64,000 nucleotides of DNA from Daphnia carinata (lineage: Eukaryota; Arthropoda; Branchiopoda; Diplostraca; Daphniidae), in assembly GCF_022539665.2 (NCBI RefSeq), contig NC_081331.1, forward strand, positions 3,444,501-3,508,500, in the 5' to 3' direction. Below, piece after piece: positions 61,301 to 64,000 of this stretch (its first letter is position 1; every line of letters begins with the position of its first letter). A model generated the notes under the pieces. It made no database searches. It worked only from the letters and a program-made list of their open reading frames with translations, and was not told where the DNA came from. A program made the translations under genes and the position numbers.

Positions 61301-62818
61301 TCTCGAAAAGAAAAGAGGTTCCCAGCTAAATCTTTGCTGTCCGTTTCTTGTTCATGAATCATTCTTCTTCTTCTCCCCATTCGATTCACGAATGATTAGG
61401 CATCTTGTAAATACCAGTAATATATAAATAAACTCTTTTTCTTTCTCTCTCTCGCTCAGCTGGACAAGACCTCAAAGCCAACCGGTCTTTTCCCATGTTT
61501 CTTATATAAGGAGACTGCACCTATTTGAGAAAAAAAAAATAAAATAAACGACATACTCGTCTTCTACTTATGAACTCTTTTCAGGATGCAAGTGGGCAAA
61601 TGTCTTGCTGAGAGCCACGCTTAGCCATTTCTTTTTTTTCCAAAAAATAAAACTTGCCAAGAGATTTAGTCTCGCTTACTGGAAGAGAAAAAAAAAAAAA
61701 AAAAGAACGCGCCAGACTTGACCCCATGTAATCAATAATCAAACAAGGATGTCTTTGACCTCTTCTGACGTCGCCAGTTGTTTCGTTTGACTTGTGCTTT
61801 CTTTTTTAAAAGCCAGAGAGAAACATGAGCTGTAATTTAAATGAGAAAAAGAAAAGGGAAAAAAAAAAAAATGTTTGCTGGTTATTACACGATACGTCTG
61901 CAATGGCGGCATTTTTGCGGCTGAAAAAAATGCCGCCGAGCAATTGAAGTCGGGAAACAGCCACTTGGCCGCCGTTGCCTTCGTGAAAAAGAGTTAGAAA
62001 GAGAAAATCCAAGTTGAGTTGCACAACTGGCGGTTTTGACGGGTGTTGAATACAACCACTCAAGATTCTTCACAAAAAACAAAAAAAAAAAAAAAGAAGG
62101 AAGGAAGGGGAGAAAAGAATCGAAAAACGGCTCCTCTTTGTTTTAGCCGACCCCCATCTCATTTTGACATGGTCTTGAAGATGCGACGACGGCCAAGAAA
62201 CCGGCCGGATCTGCGGGGCTACAGCCGTCTTACATCACAATCCTATTCATCTATCGTCAAGTGGCCGTCGAGATAGCCAACAACGACAAGGGAGGTGTCC
62301 AACGAGAAGATGTTCAAACTAGAGCACGTTACAAACATCGCACTCTTTAGATTATAAAAGAAGGAAACATCCCCTCTTTTCCTTTCTTTTTTTTTTGCGC
62401 ACGACAGATAAGCTGTTACACAAGACATTTTAGCTAACCAAAGAGACCTTGTCACGCAGATTGCAAGCTTATGTCATCGTTAAGTAGCACCCCATTTCCC
62501 TCCTTTCTGTCGATGCCATTCGTACAATCAAATAGGGTCGTCGCCGTCGTTCTTTTTTTTTTTTTTTTTTTTTATCAAAAGAAAATGGAACCGCCACGAA
62601 CGCTAAAAGCTTCCGATGGTTGTAGGGGAGTTACACACGACAAACATTCCACCCTTTCTTTTCTTCTTTCCGAGACCTTGGTCATGTAGGCATACACACA
62701 CACACACACACACACTCTCGGCTCATTGGCTGTGCGTACTTGTGTAACATAGAGCAGTTACACAGCCTTTTTAAAAGCACTCATTCTTTATTAGTTCCTT
62801 CATTCTTCTCCTCTCTTT

Positions 62819-62849
<31 letters not shown>

Positions 62850-64000
62850 TTCTTTTTTCCGTAACGATTGGAATCCTCTTTCACATTTGACCTCTCCTCC
62901 CATCTTTTTGCCCCCACCGTGCGCCAGCGTCCAAAAAGGCATGTAGTACAGCACACAAAACTCACGCACAACAAGCAACAATGACCAAATAAAGGGATAG
63001 AGCTTCAGATGGATGTCTTTATATCGTTTGACCGCCTTTTCTCCTACGTCCCTACAATTTTTTTTTTTTTTATCTTCAATTGTCTTTCTTTCTACTTATG
63101 GGTATGCATCAACATGCGCCAGTTCGAAAAAAGAAAAAGCAAGCTCGAGTTGTGAACAAAAAAGCGGAAAGAAAAAAAACCATTGAGTAGAACACAGCGC
63201 ATCAAATCGCTACGGGAATCGTGTTTTGTTTTTGTTTTGTTTTTTCGAGAAAACAAACACAAGTAACCGGCTTGAATCCATTAATCCAAAGAGGCTACAG
63301 CCAATGGCTATTATTACTATTATTTAAATAAGAAAAAAAACAAAAAAAAAACGAAAGGCCTACACGATACTGTTGTGGTCGAAATGGCAGTCACGGACGG
63401 AACCAAATAAAAGGGACATAAAATAGAGGGGAAATGTGTCGATTGCTATCTATCTTGTAGCTATATCTCAAGACGGCATAGTGAGTATAAAATAAATATT
63501 TCTGTTTTTCTTTTTTCCCTTTCCTTGCCTTCTTCAAGCTGGTACAACTGAAAAGTGAGAGTAGAAATGTGGAGAGGACCAGAAAGCATGCGGGTTTTAC
63601 TTTACGACTTTTGATTTAGACACTAAAGAAGCCCTATAGATACGAATCCCCTTGCATTTATTTACACATTTATTTATGTATATTTTATAGATGCCAACGC
63701 TTCAAAGTCAACAACATGCCACGAGATCTATGGCTTGCACGATTGACCGCGTCTACACAGCCCTCCCCTCCCCCCCTATACGAACGCAACCACAAACATA
63801 AATATATAAGAATATTTTAAAAAAAATAGCCTTTTTTTTTTTTTCAAAGGGCTTCGGTCAACAACAAAAAAGAGAGGGAAAAGAAAAAAAAAAATACGGA
63901 ACAAACGAAAGGAGTGGCCAGTGAGATTCGGATCAAAATGTTACTCATCTCTTCACTATGTCTGCGCTCATACAAAGAGGAATTTTATTTTTTTTTTTTT

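Larger units (their letters stand above)
49993..64000. other. 14 kb without a supported exon; probable long 5' intron of the ADAMTS-like gene
   Basis: I scanned both strands for TSP1, Cys-rich and protease motifs (WSxCSxTCG, HExxHxxGxxH, CGxC spacing) and found none. The sequence is dominated by homopolymers and microsatellites. One weak candidate is about 57373..57480 on the minus strand, with an AG acceptor and GT donor and frames open on more than one register because of a CAG repeat. The missing upstream exons probably lie beyond 64000. Confidence 0.5.

Overview
This is a eukaryotic, animal-type window. Almost every recognisable gene is split into short exons separated by introns of about 50-100 bp with GT-AG borders. 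The proteins match metazoan families, and the small introns, arthropod-type Sex-lethal and Bicaudal-C proteins, and frequent homopolymer and dinucleotide tracts suggest a small-genome arthropod. A branchiopod crustacean of the Daphnia type is my best guess; this is inference, not proof. No prokaryotic operon, CRISPR array or intact rRNA/tRNA gene was found. Layout: 1-2.4 kb, 3' part of a divergent Bicaudal-C gene (minus, runs off the left edge). 6.1-15.7 kb, a complete midnolin/stuxnet gene (minus, 7 exons, 677 aa), with a probable 3' UTR below it. 19.05-22.1 kb, a complete 15-exon ABCD3/PMP70 peroxisomal half-transporter (minus, 671 aa). 22.3-28.4 kb, an accessory, repeat-rich island: several copies of a short repeat beginning ATGGCAATCCGTTTTACCC, a 1.7-kb inverted-repeat (foldback) element whose spacer carries three tRNA-like modules, a small coiled-coil gene or pseudogene, and a nested small inverted-repeat element. 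28.4-29.8 kb, PLEKHF/phafin (plus). 30.65-31.77 kb, a short, FHA-less aprataxin (plus). 31.99-33.49 kb, a TLCD1/2-type TLC-domain membrane protein (minus, tail-to-tail with aprataxin). 34.5-35.6 kb, SLX1 structure-specific nuclease (minus). 36.7-38.1 kb, Sex-lethal-like two-RRM protein (minus). 41.8-50.0 kb, the C-terminal two-thirds of a secreted ADAMTS-like matrix protein (minus) with six thrombospondin type 1 repeats and a PLAC domain. 50-64 kb, non-coding sequence rich in microsatellites and homopolymers, most simply a very long 5' intron of that gene. The genes do not form one pathway. They are ordinary housekeeping and developmental genes: proteasomal targeting, peroxisomal fatty-acid import, phosphoinositide binding on endosomes, repair of adenylated DNA ends, Holliday-junction and flap cleavage, RNA binding and extracellular matrix. 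Exon borders were assigned by hand from family similarity, reading phase and splice sites; all listed introns keep the frame. The foldback element with tRNA-like modules is the best candidate for something undescribed.
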